DNA of 64,000 nt, taken from positions 1-64,000 of the forward strand of contig NZ_KB907453.1 in the NCBI RefSeq assembly GCF_000382045.1, in the 5' to 3' direction. Position numbers and translations under genes: made by a program. The notes below the pieces were generated by a model. It saw only the letters and a list, made by a program, of their open reading frames with translations. It had not been told where the DNA came from and did not search any database. Source of the stretch: Variovorax atrisoli 110B (GTDB lineage Bacteria; Pseudomonadota; Gammaproteobacteria; Burkholderiales; Burkholderiaceae_C). Positions 36,648 through 45,841 of the stretch are shown one piece after another (position 1 is the first letter of the stretch; every line of letters starts with the position of its first letter).

Positions 36648-37204
36648 GCCACGGCCCGTTCGAGCGCCTGCGCCACGGTGCAGACGGTGGCGAACCGCTC
36701 ATGCAGCACGGCGGCCGTGCGGGCCTTGATGTCGGCGGCGGCGAGCGGACTGCCGTCGGGATGCTTCATGTCGAAGGTGAGGGTGGCGTCGGTGACGTAG
36801 TCCACTTCCCAGCCCAGGTCGGAGGCGTGGCGGGTGGTGGTCTCGCAGCATTGCTCGGTGCGGATGCCGCTCACGATCAGCCGGCCGATGCCGTTCTGCG
36901 TGAGCCAAACGTCCAGTCCGCTGTTGACCAGCGCGCTGTGGCGGTGCTTGGTGAAAGTGGCGGCCGCGTCGAAGGCGGCGAGGCCGCCGATGGGGCGCAC
37001 GTGGCCCGATTCGATCGCGAAGGGGTTGCTCGCGTCGGAGGGCTCGTCGGTGTGGAAGACCCGCACGATGGGCAGGCTCGCGGCTGCGGCGCCTTCGATC
37101 AGCGCATTCTGCGCGGCGAAGTAGGGCGCGGCCTGGCTTTCGTTCCAGTAGGCGCGCTGGCGGAACGACTCCTGGGCGTCGATCACTATCAGACAGGTTT
37201 TCAT
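36644..37204 (-). CDS. Isochorismatase-family cysteine hydrolase
   Basis: 186 residues. The triad of the family is visible: Asp9 in 'LIVIDAQESF', Lys86 in 'TFTKHRHSAL' and Cys119 in 'GIRTEQCCETT', where a second Cys follows the catalytic one. Likely hydrolyses a small amide or enol ether; nicotinamidase-, biuret- and isochorismatase-like activities cannot be separated by eye. First gene of a minus-strand trio with a DJ-1 protein and a GlxA-like regulator. Confidence 0.85.
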   Translation of the reverse strand: MKTCLIVIDAQESFRQRAYWNESQAAPYFAAQNALIEGAAAASLPIVRVFHTDEPSDASNPFAIESGHVRPIGGLAAFDAAATFTKHRHSALVNSGLDVWLTQNGIGRLIVSGIRTEQCCETTTRHASDLGWEVDYVTDATLTFDMKHPDGSPLAAADIKARTAAVLHERFATVCTVAQALERAVA

Positions 37205-37330
37205 GGCGGGGCTCGCGGGCGGGAGCGGAGTGGATGATGCCGCTCATTCTTGCGGCGCGCCAGCTTCCGGTCCGCTCGGCGCAGGACCAGAATCGATCAG
37301 ATCAGGACATCGACCGGGGCGAAGGCCCCG

Positions 37331-38422
37331 TCAGACCAGCGAAGCCGCCTGCAGCTCTTTCTTCAGGTACGCGTAGTACAGCGGCGCCGCCACCAGCCCG
37401 GCCGGGCCGAAGACCGCCTCGGCCACGAACATCACCGCCAGCAGTTCCCACACGCTCATCTGCGTGCGCGCGCCCACCACCTTGGCATTGATGACGTACT
37501 CGGCCTTGTGGATCACGATCAGGAAGATCAGGCAGGCCGCGGCCGTGACCGGCGACACCGACAGCCCCACCAGCGTGATCACCGAGTTGCAGACCAGGTT
37601 GCCCACGATCGGTACCAGGCCGGCCAGGAAGGTGAGGGTGATGAGCGCCGGCGTGTAGGGCAGGTGCGCGTCCCACAGCGGCATGATGAAGAGCAGGAAG
37701 ATGGCCGTCAGCAGCGTGTTGAAGGCGGCGATCCAGAACTGGGCCGCCACGATCTGGGCGAAGGCCTCGCCGAAGGTCTGCACGCGCCGGTGCAGCTGTT
37801 CGGCCAGCGGCAGGCGCCGCATCGGCGCGTGGGCCACGGCGGCCAGGCTGCCGATGATCAGGCCCACGTACGAGAAAAGAATGCCGTGCAGCCACGCGCG
37901 TCCTGCCACGGCCAGCGAGCCGGCCTGCGCGCGCAGGTAGTTGGCGATCACGCGCTGCACCTCGGCCGCGCCCTCGGGCAGGTAGACGGCGATCTCCACC
38001 GGCAGCTTGGAGCGCAGCTCCAGCACGGTGCGCGCGGTGTAGTCGAGCAGCTCGCGGTACTGGTCGGGCGCATCGACGATGTATTCGCGGGCCTGCGACA
38101 GCCCCAGCGTGATCAGCGCGATGGGCGCCAGCAGCACCACCGTGACGGCCACCACGCCGGCCCAGCCCTGGGCGCTGCCGGGCCGCCTGGCCAGCGCCGG
38201 AATGCGCCCCAGCCCCGAGGCCAGCAGGCGCGCGAACCAGCGCGTGACGAGAAAGCCGATGCAGACGCACAGCAGGCCCGGCAGCAGGTGCTCCCACATC
38301 ACCAGCATCAGGGCGCCCAGCATCAGCAGGTAGCTGGCGATGGTCACGCCGCGCGATGCGGCCGGACGGAAGGCGGAGGACGCCGGCGAGGCGATGGGGG
38401 AGGGCTGCGGCTTGTTGGCCAT
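37331..38422 (-). CDS. AI-2E (PerM)-family permease
   Basis: 363 residues with about eight membrane segments and the family end block 'LAGLVPIVGNLVCNSVITLVGLSVSPVTAAACLIFLIVIHKAEYVINAKVVG'-type sequence at about 270-320. The family includes autoinducer-2 exporters and Na+/H+ antiporters, so substrate is uncertain. A CGGGGC/GCCCCG hairpin at 37315-37330 adjoins the stop. purM is 53 bases downstream in map order but upstream in transcription, so co-transcription with purM is possible. Confidence 0.85.
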   Translation of the reverse strand: MANKPQPSPIASPASSAFRPAASRGVTIASYLLMLGALMLVMWEHLLPGLLCVCIGFLVTRWFARLLASGLGRIPALARRPGSAQGWAGVVAVTVVLLAPIALITLGLSQAREYIVDAPDQYRELLDYTARTVLELRSKLPVEIAVYLPEGAAEVQRVIANYLRAQAGSLAVAGRAWLHGILFSYVGLIIGSLAAVAHAPMRRLPLAEQLHRRVQTFGEAFAQIVAAQFWIAAFNTLLTAIFLLFIMPLWDAHLPYTPALITLTFLAGLVPIVGNLVCNSVITLVGLSVSPVTAAACLIFLIVIHKAEYVINAKVVGARTQMSVWELLAVMFVAEAVFGPAGLVAAPLYYAYLKKELQAASLV

Positions 38423-38475
38423 CCGGTGCGGGTGCGTGCTCTGTTCTTCGAAAAAGTGGACGCAGCAGCCGGCGG

Positions 38476-39525
38476 TCAGCCGACGACCACGGCCGCGCCT
38501 TCGCCGCGCTCGGCGATCACGCCGATCTCGTGCACCGTTTCGCCGGCGGCACGCAGCGTGGCGGCGCAGGCGGCAGCTTCGGCGGCGTCGATGACCACCA
38601 CCATCCCGATGCCGTTGTTGAAGGTGCGGTTCATCTCGATGTCGTTGATGCCGGCCACCTTCTGCAGCCAGGCGAACAGCTCGGTCTGCGGCCAGCTACC
38701 CTTCTTGAGGTGGGCGGCCGTGCCTTCGGGCAGCACGCGCGGGATGTTCTCGAGCAGGCCGCCGCCGGTGATGTGCGCCAGCGCCTTGATCGGGTGCTTG
38801 CCCAGCGCCTCGAGCACCGGCTTCACGTAGAGGTGGGTGGGCTCCATCACGGCCTCGCGGAAGGGCTTGCCGTCGAGGGTGGCGGGCAGGTCGGCCCCAC
38901 CTTGTTGCGCGCGCTCGATCACTTTGCGCACCAGGCTGAAGCCGTTGGAGTGCACGCCGGCCGAGGCCAGGCCCAGCACCACGTCGCCGGGCTTGACGTT
39001 CTGGCCCGTGAGGATCTTCGACTTCTCGACCGCGCCGACCGCGAAGCCCGCCAGATCGTATTCGCCGGCCGGGTACATGCCGGGCATCTCGGCGGTTTCG
39101 CCGCCGATCAGCGCGCAGCCCGAGAGCTCGCAGCCGCGGGCGATGCCGCCGACGACCGCCGCGGCGGTGTCCACGTCGAGCTTGCCGCAGGCGAAGTAGT
39201 CGAGGAAGAAGAGGGGCTCGGCGCCCTGCACCAGCACGTCGTTGACGCTCATTGCCACCAGGTCGATGCCGACCGTGTCGTGCATGTTCCATTCGAAGGC
39301 CAGCTTGAGCTTGGTGCCCACGCCGTCGGTGCCGCTCACGAGCACGGGTTCCTTGTAGCGCTTGGGCACCTCGAACAGGGCGCCGAAGCCGCCGATGCCG
39401 GCCAGCACGCCTTCGCGCAGGGTTTTCTTCGCCAGCGGCTTGATGCGGTCGACCAGGGCGTCGCCTGCATCGATGTCGACACCGGCGTCCTTGTAGCTGA
39501 GCGGGGTGGGCGTGGAGGAAGTCAT
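38476..39525 (-). CDS. purM: Phosphoribosylformylglycinamidine cyclo-ligase PurM
   Basis: 349 residues, the standard length. It catalyses ATP-dependent closure of the imidazole ring (FGAM to AIR) in purine synthesis. Family blocks: '[21 protein letters not shown]', '[15 protein letters not shown]', '[21 protein letters not shown]' and '[13 protein letters not shown]'. GGAGGAAG-like sequence precedes ATG 39525. Divergent from hda across 129 bases. Confidence 0.97.
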   Translation of the reverse strand: MTSSTPTPLSYKDAGVDIDAGDALVDRIKPLAKKTLREGVLAGIGGFGALFEVPKRYKEPVLVSGTDGVGTKLKLAFEWNMHDTVGIDLVAMSVNDVLVQGAEPLFFLDYFACGKLDVDTAAAVVGGIARGCELSGCALIGGETAEMPGMYPAGEYDLAGFAVGAVEKSKILTGQNVKPGDVVLGLASAGVHSNGFSLVRKVIERAQQGGADLPATLDGKPFREAVMEPTHLYVKPVLEALGKHPIKALAHITGGGLLENIPRVLPEGTAAHLKKGSWPQTELFAWLQKVAGINDIEMNRTFNNGIGMVVVIDAAEAAACAATLRAAGETVHEIGVIAERGEGAAVVVG

Positions 39526-39654
39526 GGGTGGTCGAGGTCGGAAGAGACGCAAAGAGTGGGGGCGGAAGGGGCGCCGGCAACCATGTTGGCCGGGCCGATA
39601 GAATTCCCGATGATTTTAAGGGCCCCCGCGGCCCCCTCCATGAACCTTCCCGGG

Positions 39655-40341
39655 ATGAAACAGCTCGCGCTCGATATCGGCATTGCGACGGGCCCCAGCT
39701 TCGACGCCTTTTTCGCCGGCCCCAACGAGGCGGCTCTGCGGCACCTGCAAGTGTGGGTGGGCGGCGCCGGCAGCCCCGTGCTGCACTCGCCGGTGCCCAC
39801 CTACCTGTGGGGCGACGGCGGCAGCGGCAAGACCCATCTGCTCGAATCGGTGCGCGTCGCACTGCGCGAGCAGGGCGCCAGCGTGGGCTGGCTCCATGCG
39901 GGCCTGCTGGAGCCGCCCGAGTTCGACGAGCGCTGGGGCGCCGTCCTGCTCGACGACGTGCACCTCTACACCGCCGTGCAGCAGCACGCGGCCTTCAACT
40001 GGTTCGTCAACGCCCAGACGCTGCAGCGCGGCGTGGTCGCCGCCGGCGCATTGCCGCCGGCCGACCTGCCGCTGCGCGAGGACCTGCGCACCCGCCTCGG
40101 CTGGGGCCATGTCTTCCACATGCAGGTGCTCAGCGAAAGCGAACGCCGCGCGGTGCTGCGCCAGGCGGCCGACGCGCGCGGCGTGATGCTGTCGGACGAC
40201 GTGCTCGACTACATGCTCCACCGCTTCAGCCGCGACCTCGGCAGCCTGATGGAGCTGCTCACGCAGCTCGACGGCTACGCCCTGCAGACGCAACGCGCGA
40301 TCACCATTCCGCTGATCCGCTCCATGCTCGAGAACGAATAG
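39655..40341 (+). CDS. hda: DnaA regulatory inactivator Hda
   Basis: 228 residues; AAA+ protein homologous to DnaA domain III that, with the sliding clamp, stimulates hydrolysis of DnaA-bound ATP. N-terminal 'MKQLALDI' is the clamp-binding motif region, the P-loop is GDGGSGKT (53-60), and Walker B is 'LLDDVHLY'. Start chosen at 39655 to match the family N-terminus; 39640 (MNLPGMKQ) is possible. pcnB follows after 26 bases. Confidence 0.92.
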   Translation: MKQLALDIGIATGPSFDAFFAGPNEAALRHLQVWVGGAGSPVLHSPVPTYLWGDGGSGKTHLLESVRVALREQGASVGWLHAGLLEPPEFDERWGAVLLDDVHLYTAVQQHAAFNWFVNAQTLQRGVVAAGALPPADLPLREDLRTRLGWGHVFHMQVLSESERRAVLRQAADARGVMLSDDVLDYMLHRFSRDLGSLMELLTQLDGYALQTQRAITIPLIRSMLENE

Positions 40342-40367
40342 AAGAGCGAACAAGGCTTCCAACAACA

Positions 40368-41981
40368 ATGATCAAGAAATTCATCGACAAGCTGCTCGGC
40401 AAGGGTGCCGGCGGCACGCAGGGCAAGAGCCGTTTCGGCAAGCGCCAGGAGGTGCCGGCCGAGGTCCACGGAATCGATCCTGCCCTGGTCGACGAGCGGG
40501 CGAAGAACGTGGTCACCACGCTCCAGCAGGCAGGCTACGAGGCCTACGTGGTGGGCGGCGCGGTGCGCGACCTTCTGCTGGGCCTGCGTCCCAAGGACTT
40601 CGACGTGGCCACCAACGCCACGCCGGAGCAGGTGAAGGCGCTGTTCCGCCGCGCCTTCATCATCGGGCGGCGCTTTCGCATCGTGCACGTGGTGTACGGC
40701 CGCGGGCGCGAGCACGAGGTGATCGAGGTCTCGACCTTCCGGGCCTACATGGACAACGCCGCGGCCGAGCAGGTGGCAGGCAACGAGCGCACCAGCAAGG
40801 GCGAGCTCGCGAGCATGAAGCACGCGGTGGACGCCAGTGGCCGTGTGCTGCGCGACAACGTCTGGGGCCCGCAGGAAGAAGACGCCGCGCGCCGCGACTT
40901 CACCGTGAACGCCATGTACTACGACCCGGCCAACCAGGTGGTGGTGGACTATCACAACGGCATCAAGGACGCCCAGAAGCTCACCCTGCGCATGATCGGC
41001 GACCCCGCCACGCGCTACCGCGAAGATCCGGTGCGCATCATCCGCGCCATCCGCTTCTCGGCCAAGCTCGCGGCCCTGGGCTTCAAGCTGGAGGCCAAGA
41101 CGGCGGCGCCGCTAGTCGAATCGAGCAAGCTGCTGGCCGACGTGCCGCAGAGCCGCCTCTTCGACGAGATGCTCAAGCTGCTGCAGACCGGCCACGCCAT
41201 CGCGACGGTCGAGCAGCTCCGCAAGCTCGGCCTGGCCCGCGGCATCTACCCTCTGCTCGACGTGGTGGTGGAGCGCGCCGACCAGCCGTTCGTGAAGGCC
41301 GCCCTGCAGGACACCGACCGCCGCGTGGGCGAGGGCAAGCCCGTGGCGCCCAGCTTCCTGCTGGCCTGCGTGCTGTGGGCCGACGTACGCGACGGCTGGG
41401 CCCAGCGCCAGGAGGGCCGCAACGGCCAGCGCGCGCAGCCGCCGTTCCCGGCGCTGCAGGACGCGATCGACGACGTGTTCAACGCCCGCATCGGCGACGT
41501 GTCGGGCAGAGGCAAGCTGGCGGCCGACATGCGCGAGATCTGGATGATGCAGCCGCGCTTCGACAAGCGCACCGGCTCCACGCCCTACAGCCTGGTCGAG
41601 CAGGCCCGCTTCCGTGCCGCCTTCGACTTCATGCGCCTGCGCGCCGACGTGGGCGAGGTGAGCGAAGCCATCGCCGAGTGGTGGCAGGAATTCAGCACCT
41701 CCGACGACACGCGCCGTTCGGACCTGCTGGAGCAGGTGCGCGAGGAGCAGAAGGTGCGCCAGCGCGTGCGCGTGCGCGAAACGCCCCAGCCCCCGAAGCC
41801 CCGCGCCGAGCCGGCAGGCCGCCGTGCGGCCGACGCGGGCCGCAGCGACGAGGGCGACGAGGTCGAGACCGTGGCAGTGCCGCCCGACGGCGAAGCCGTG
41901 GTGCCGCGCAAGCGCCGGCGTCGGCGCAAGCCGCGCACCGGAGGCGGTGGTGAGGGCGGCGGCAGCGCTGCGGGCGCATGA
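40368..41981 (+). CDS. pcnB: Poly(A) polymerase I PcnB
   Basis: 537 residues, class-II nucleotidyltransferase. The head domain has 'VVGGAVRDLLLGLRPKDFDVATNATPE' with Gly63-Gly64 and catalytic Asp77/Asp79, then 'RRDFTVNAMYY' and 'YREDPVRIIRAIRFSAKL', typical of PcnB rather than CCA enzymes. It adds 3' poly(A) tails that promote RNA decay. The C-terminal ~70 residues are strongly basic with a run of Arg/Lys and a Gly-rich end. The stop overlaps folK by ATGA. Confidence 0.94.
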   Translation: MIKKFIDKLLGKGAGGTQGKSRFGKRQEVPAEVHGIDPALVDERAKNVVTTLQQAGYEAYVVGGAVRDLLLGLRPKDFDVATNATPEQVKALFRRAFIIGRRFRIVHVVYGRGREHEVIEVSTFRAYMDNAAAEQVAGNERTSKGELASMKHAVDASGRVLRDNVWGPQEEDAARRDFTVNAMYYDPANQVVVDYHNGIKDAQKLTLRMIGDPATRYREDPVRIIRAIRFSAKLAALGFKLEAKTAAPLVESSKLLADVPQSRLFDEMLKLLQTGHAIATVEQLRKLGLARGIYPLLDVVVERADQPFVKAALQDTDRRVGEGKPVAPSFLLACVLWADVRDGWAQRQEGRNGQRAQPPFPALQDAIDDVFNARIGDVSGRGKLAADMREIWMMQPRFDKRTGSTPYSLVEQARFRAAFDFMRLRADVGEVSEAIAEWWQEFSTSDDTRRSDLLEQVREEQKVRQRVRVRETPQPPKPRAEPAGRRAADAGRSDEGDEVETVAVPPDGEAVVPRKRRRRRKPRTGGGGEGGGSAAGA

Positions 41982-42604
41982 AGAACAAGCCCGACCGCCC
42001 CAGGGGCGACGGTGACGGCAGAAAGGGGAGCTCGCCCCGTGCTCCCGCAGGCAAGCGCGCTGCCCCGCCGCCCGCGAAGCGCGCACAGGCCCGGCCTCCG
42101 GGCGGTGCCCAGTCTGCGCGACGTCCGAAGGACGAATACCCGACCGTGCAGGCTTTCGTCGCCATCGGCGCCAACCTGGGTGATGCCCAGGCCGCGGTGA
42201 AGGCGGCCATGGAGGCCATCGGCACCATCGAGCGCACCGTGGTCACGGCGCGCTCGTCGCTCTACCGCAGCGCGCCCATCGAATCCTCGGGGCCCGACTA
42301 CATCAATGCGGTGGTGGCGGTGCGTACCGGCCTGACGGCCGAGGCATTCCTCTCGGAGCTGCAGCTGCTCGAAGACCAGGCCGGGCGCGAGCGGCCCTTC
42401 CCCAACGCGCCGCGCACGCTCGACCTTGACCTGCTCACGCATGGCAACACCGTCAAGGACACGCCCGCGTTGAGCCTGCCGCATCCCCGCATGCGCGAGC
42501 GGGCCTTCGTGCTCAAGCCGCTGGCCGAGATCGCCCCCGACAAGGTGCCGCGCGCCGCGCTGGCGCGGGTTTCCGGCCAGGTCATCGAGCGCATCCGCAG
42601 CTGA
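41978..42604 (+). CDS. folK: 6-hydroxymethyl-7,8-dihydropterin pyrophosphokinase FolK with basic N-terminal extension
   Basis: 208 residues; transfers pyrophosphate from ATP to hydroxymethyldihydropterin in folate synthesis. The HPPK core starts at about residue 56 ('VQAFVAIGANLGD') and shows 'RTLDLDLLTHG' and 'LPHPRMRERAFVLKPL'. The first ~52 residues are an unusual Arg/Lys/Pro/Ala-rich extension absent from ordinary FolK (~160 residues). The start is fixed by the ATGA overlap with pcnB, but an internal start near the core cannot be excluded. Confidence 0.88.
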   Translation: MKNKPDRPRGDGDGRKGSSPRAPAGKRAAPPPAKRAQARPPGGAQSARRPKDEYPTVQAFVAIGANLGDAQAAVKAAMEAIGTIERTVVTARSSLYRSAPIESSGPDYINAVVAVRTGLTAEAFLSELQLLEDQAGRERPFPNAPRTLDLDLLTHGNTVKDTPALSLPHPRMRERAFVLKPLAEIAPDKVPRAALARVSGQVIERIRS

Positions 42605-42678
42605 CCGGCGGCTGGGCGGGAGCCCGGCCCAACGGCCCGGCTTTGCCCTCCCATTACACTTGCACGGTTTTTCATCAC

Positions 42679-42700
42679 CCTGTCACGCGGATGTGACAGG
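42679..42700 (+). promoter_or_regulatory. Candidate Pho box / inverted repeat upstream of DUF47-pit
   Basis: CTGTCAC (42680-42686) is followed, at the 11-base spacing expected of Pho boxes, by ATGTGAC (42691-42697). The segment is also a perfect inverted repeat, CCTGTCAC with GTGACAGG. It lies 30 bases before the DUF47 start. PhoB control of a phosphate-transport operon is plausible; the second half-site matches only 5 of 7. Confidence 0.4.
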
Positions 42701-42729
42701 CAAGTTCCGAGATCCCAGGAGAGCGCCAC

Positions 42730-43374
42730 ATGTTCGGCAAGCTGCTGCCCCGCGAGGGGAATTTTTTTGAGATGTTCAACCAGCACGCCGAGCGCATCGT
42801 CGAGGCGGCGCGGGCCTTCGAGCAACTGGTGGCCAACTACAGCGACGTGCACCTGCGCGAGCAGTACAACCGCGACGTCGACAACGCCGAGCGCGCCGCC
42901 GACCGCGTCACGCACGACGTCAACCGGCTGATCCACAAGACTTTCATCACCCCCATCGACCGCGAGCAGATCCACAAGCTCATCAACACGATGGACGACG
43001 TGGCCGACCTGATCCAGGACTCGGCGGAGACCATGGCGCTGTACGACGTGCGTCACATGACGGAAGAGATCGTGCGCCTCACCTCGCTGAGCGTGAAGTG
43101 CTGCGACCGCCTGAAGGACGCCGTCAAGTTCCTGGGCCGCATCGCCGACCCGACCGTGGCAGAGGCCACGCTGAAGACCTGCGAGGAGATCGACCGCCTC
43201 GAATCGGACGCCGACCGCGTGATGCGCAGCGCCATGAGCAAGCTGTTCCGCGAGGAGCCCGACGTGCGCGAGGTGATCAAGCTCAAGGCGATCTATGAGC
43301 TGCTGGAGACCATCACCGACAAGTGCGAGGACGTGGCCAACGTGATCGAGGGCATCGTCCTCGAGAACTCGTAA
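42730..43374 (+). CDS. DUF47/PhoU-like phosphate transport accessory protein
   Basis: 214 residues, all-helical PhoU-like DUF47 protein with acidic metal-binding-type repeats ('EQYNRDVDNAERAADRVTHDVNRLIHKTFITPIDREQIHKLI', about 40-85). DUF47 genes typically sit directly before pit and modulate the transporter. CAGGAG precedes ATG 42730. The Pit gene starts 14 bases after the stop. Confidence 0.9.
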   Translation: MFGKLLPREGNFFEMFNQHAERIVEAARAFEQLVANYSDVHLREQYNRDVDNAERAADRVTHDVNRLIHKTFITPIDREQIHKLINTMDDVADLIQDSAETMALYDVRHMTEEIVRLTSLSVKCCDRLKDAVKFLGRIADPTVAEATLKTCEEIDRLESDADRVMRSAMSKLFREEPDVREVIKLKAIYELLETITDKCEDVANVIEGIVLENS

Positions 43375-43388
43375 GCGGGCAGCGACCG

Positions 43389-44399
43389 ATGGCAACGGTT
43401 CAGGTCGCCCTCTGGGTGGTTGTGGTGCTGGTCGCTCTGGCGATCCTGTTCGACTTCATGAACGGATTCCACGACGCCGCCAATTCGATCGCGACGGTGG
43501 TCTCCACCGGAGTTCTCAGGCCCGGGCAGGCAGTGGTCTTCGCGGCCTTCTTCAACCTGATCGCGATCTTCATCTTTCATCTCAGCGTGGCCGCCACCGT
43601 GGGCAAGGGCATCGCCCAGCCGGGGGTGGTCGACGTGCACGTGGTGTTCGGCGCGCTCGTGGGCGCCATCAGCTGGAACCTCGTGACCTGGTACTACGGC
43701 ATTCCGAGCAGCTCGTCGCACGCGCTGATCGGCGGCATCGTGGGTGCCGTGATCGCCAAGACCGGCACCAGCGGCCTGGTCGCTTCGGGCATCTGGAAGA
43801 CGGTGGCCTTCATCTTCGTGTCGCCGCTGCTGGGCTTCGTGCTCGGCTCGCTGATGATGGTCGTGGTGGCATGGGGCTTCCGCCGCGCCACCCCGTCGCG
43901 CATCGATCGCTGGTTCCGCCGGCTGCAGCTGGTTTCGGCCGGCGCCTACAGCCTGGGCCACGGCGGCAACGACGCGCAGAAGACCATCGGCATCATCTGG
44001 ATGCTGCTGATCGCCACGGGCTACGCCTCCGCCAGTGAATCGGCCCCGCCGACCTGGGTCATCGTGAGCTGCTACGCCGCGATCGCGCTGGGCACCATGT
44101 TCGGCGGCTGGCGCATCGTCAAGACCATGGGCCAGAAGATCACCAAGCTCAAGCCCGTGGGCGGCTTCTGCGCCGAAACCGGCGGCGCCCTGACGCTGTT
44201 CCTGGCCACCGCGCTGGGCATCCCGGTGTCGACCACCCACACCATCACCGGCGCCATCGTCGGCGTCGGCTCCACGCAGCGCGCGAGCGCGGTGCGCTGG
44301 GGCGTGGCGGGGAACATCGTGTGGGCCTGGATCTTCACGATCCCGGCTTCGGCGTTCGTGGCGGCTATTGCCTACTGGATCAGCATGCAGCTGTTCTGA
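43389..44399 (+). CDS. pit: Low-affinity inorganic phosphate transporter Pit
   Basis: 336 residues with about ten membrane segments. The two PiT signature regions are present: 'LFDFMNGFHDAANSIATVV' near residue 22 and 'YSLGHGGNDAQKTIGI' near residue 195, with 'PSSSSHALIGGIVGA' and 'PVSTTHTITGAIVGVG' repeats. It transports phosphate (as metal-phosphate) with protons. Partner DUF47 gene directly upstream. Confidence 0.95.
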   Translation: MATVQVALWVVVVLVALAILFDFMNGFHDAANSIATVVSTGVLRPGQAVVFAAFFNLIAIFIFHLSVAATVGKGIAQPGVVDVHVVFGALVGAISWNLVTWYYGIPSSSSHALIGGIVGAVIAKTGTSGLVASGIWKTVAFIFVSPLLGFVLGSLMMVVVAWGFRRATPSRIDRWFRRLQLVSAGAYSLGHGGNDAQKTIGIIWMLLIATGYASASESAPPTWVIVSCYAAIALGTMFGGWRIVKTMGQKITKLKPVGGFCAETGGALTLFLATALGIPVSTTHTITGAIVGVGSTQRASAVRWGVAGNIVWAWIFTIPASAFVAAIAYWISMQLF

Positions 44400-44405
44400 A
44401 GGCGG

Positions 44406-44852
44406 CTACTGCGAAATCTTCCGTCCCTCTTCGATCTGGTGCTCGAAGTAGCGCTGGAAGCTGAAGACGATGCTCGCCATCAGGATCGTGCTGCCGAAGA
44501 AGAGGGCCAGCACGACCGCGCCGATGGTGAACCAGTTGGTGCGGCCCGGTTCGGCGTCGGCCGGGGCGCTGGCGTTGAAGCGGGCGTTCCACTTCTCGGG
44601 CGTCATGAGGCCGTAGACGATGGCCATCAGGGCGCAGCCGGCGATGGTGAAGCCCAGCAGCGGAATCAGCACCCAGCTCAGCCCGTCGTCCACGCCGTAC
44701 ATGCGCACGCGCTCGATGCCGTAGACGCCCAGCGCGGTGGGAATGGGCAGCAGCCAGCCGAGCCAGTCGCCCATGCCGCGCAGGTAGAAACGGTGCAGCC
44801 CCAGGGGGCCGCCGAGGAAGGAAAGCCAGGCGGCAACGGTCTTGTTTTTCAT
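44406..44852 (-). CDS. TM2-domain membrane protein
   Basis: 148 residues. The TM2 motif 'SFLGGPLGLHRFYLRGMGDWLGWLLPIPTALGVYGIERVRM' (about 11-50) gives two helices joined by a short loop, followed by two more hydrophobic segments (about 65-85 and 115-140). Function unknown. ATG 44852 overlaps the GNAT stop by 4 bp, so the two minus-strand genes are translationally coupled. Convergent with pit; only 6 bases separate the stops. Confidence 0.8.
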   Translation of the reverse strand: MKNKTVAAWLSFLGGPLGLHRFYLRGMGDWLGWLLPIPTALGVYGIERVRMYGVDDGLSWVLIPLLGFTIAGCALMAIVYGLMTPEKWNARFNASAPADAEPGRTNWFTIGAVVLALFFGSTILMASIVFSFQRYFEHQIEEGRKISQ

Positions 44853-45373
44853 TCGGGTCTGGTGGTGCTGCCTTCGCCGAGCACCTTCTCCATCAATACG
44901 ACGTCGCGCCATTCGCCGAACTTCCAGCCGCAGTCCTTCAGCACACCGACGTGCGTGAAGCCCTGGCTGCGATGCACGCCGATGGAGCCCGCGTTGGCCG
45001 AGTCGCCGATGACCGCGATCAGCTTGCGCACGCCCGCTGCCTCGGCCGCCTGCGACAGCGCCGCCAAGAGCTTGGCGCCCAGACCCTTGCCGCGCGCTGA
45101 CTCCGCCACGTAGATCGAGTCCTCGGCCGAAAAGCGGTAGGCCGGGCGCGGCTTGAACCAGTTGCAGTAGGCAAAACCCAACACTTCGCCATCTTCTTCC
45201 GCGACCAGGTAGGGAAGATTCCTCGCGAGCACATCTGCGCGGCGGGAGGCCATTTCGGCGGGGGAGGGCGGCTCGGTCTCGAAGGTGCCGGTACCGTGCA
45301 GCACGTGGTGTGCGTAGATGGCGGTGATGGCTGCGATGTCTTCTTCGCGGCTGGGTCGGATGGCAAGGAGCAT
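44849..45373 (-). CDS. GNAT acetyltransferase (phosphinothricin acetyltransferase-like)
   Basis: 174 residues with a GNAT fold. 'IRPSREEDIAAITAIYAHHVLHGTGTFE' (about 5-32) and the acetyl-CoA loop 'ARGKGLGAKLLAALSQAAEAAG' (about 95-115), then 'HRSQGFTHVGVLKDCGWKFGEWRDVVLME', match the PAT/Bar-like group that acetylates methionine sulfone- or phosphinothricin-like amines. Divergent from rpsP. Confidence 0.85.
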   Translation of the reverse strand: MLLAIRPSREEDIAAITAIYAHHVLHGTGTFETEPPSPAEMASRRADVLARNLPYLVAEEDGEVLGFAYCNWFKPRPAYRFSAEDSIYVAESARGKGLGAKLLAALSQAAEAAGVRKLIAVIGDSANAGSIGVHRSQGFTHVGVLKDCGWKFGEWRDVVLMEKVLGEGSTTRPE

Positions 45374-45438
45374 GCGGGTGAAACGGGCGGCGCGAGGATC
45401 GGGCGAGGTCGGAATTCGGAGAAAAACGCGGGTCGGGC

Positions 45439-45444
45439 TATAAT
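45439..45444 (+). promoter_or_regulatory. rpsP operon promoter, -10 box
   Basis: TATAAT followed by CGCGGGCTTTT, 119 bases before rpsP; the weak -35 TTCGGA is 18 bases upstream. The leader between promoter and rpsP is ~110 bases. The same TATAAT-plus-GC-rich discriminator pattern occurs at 47158 (rplS) and, as CATAAT, at 55084 (helicase). Confidence 0.6.
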
Positions 45445-45562
45445 CGCGGGCTTTTCAGCGTGTCGCTGGCCGGGTGGCCAGTCGCGTGTCTCGACGCTGG
45501 AAGAACATTGTGAGCGGGCCTTTTTCAATCCACGAGGCCTGCTGACCACCCAAGGATAAATC

Positions 45563-45826
45563 ATGGTCGTCATTCGACTCTCCCGCGGCGGCTCCAAAGG
45601 CCGTCCGTTCTTCAACATCGTCGTGTCGGACAAGCGCGTTCGCCGCGATGGCCGTTTCATCGAGCGCCTGGGCTTCTACAACCCGACCGCCAAGGAAAAC
45701 GAAGAAAGCATCCGTATCGCCCAGGACCGCCTGGCGTACTGGAAGAGCGTCGGCGCACAAGCTTCGCCCACCGTTCTGCGCCTGATCAAGCAAGCTGCTG
45801 CTGCAGCTCCCAAGGCGGCGGCCTAA
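45563..45826 (+). CDS. rpsP: 30S ribosomal protein S16
   Basis: 87 residues; '[41 protein letters not shown]' is the S16 signature. It stabilises the 16S 5' domain. AAGGAT precedes ATG. First gene of rpsP-rimM-trmD-rplS; rimM starts 16 bases after the stop. Confidence 0.98.
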   Translation: MVVIRLSRGGSKGRPFFNIVVSDKRVRRDGRFIERLGFYNPTAKENEESIRIAQDRLAYWKSVGAQASPTVLRLIKQAAAAAPKAAA

Positions 45827-45841
45827 GCCGCCCGCACGGCG

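Noticed and set aside
42620..42645. Hairpin after folK as a terminator
   Set aside because: The stem has a central C-C mismatch and no T-run; too weak to call.
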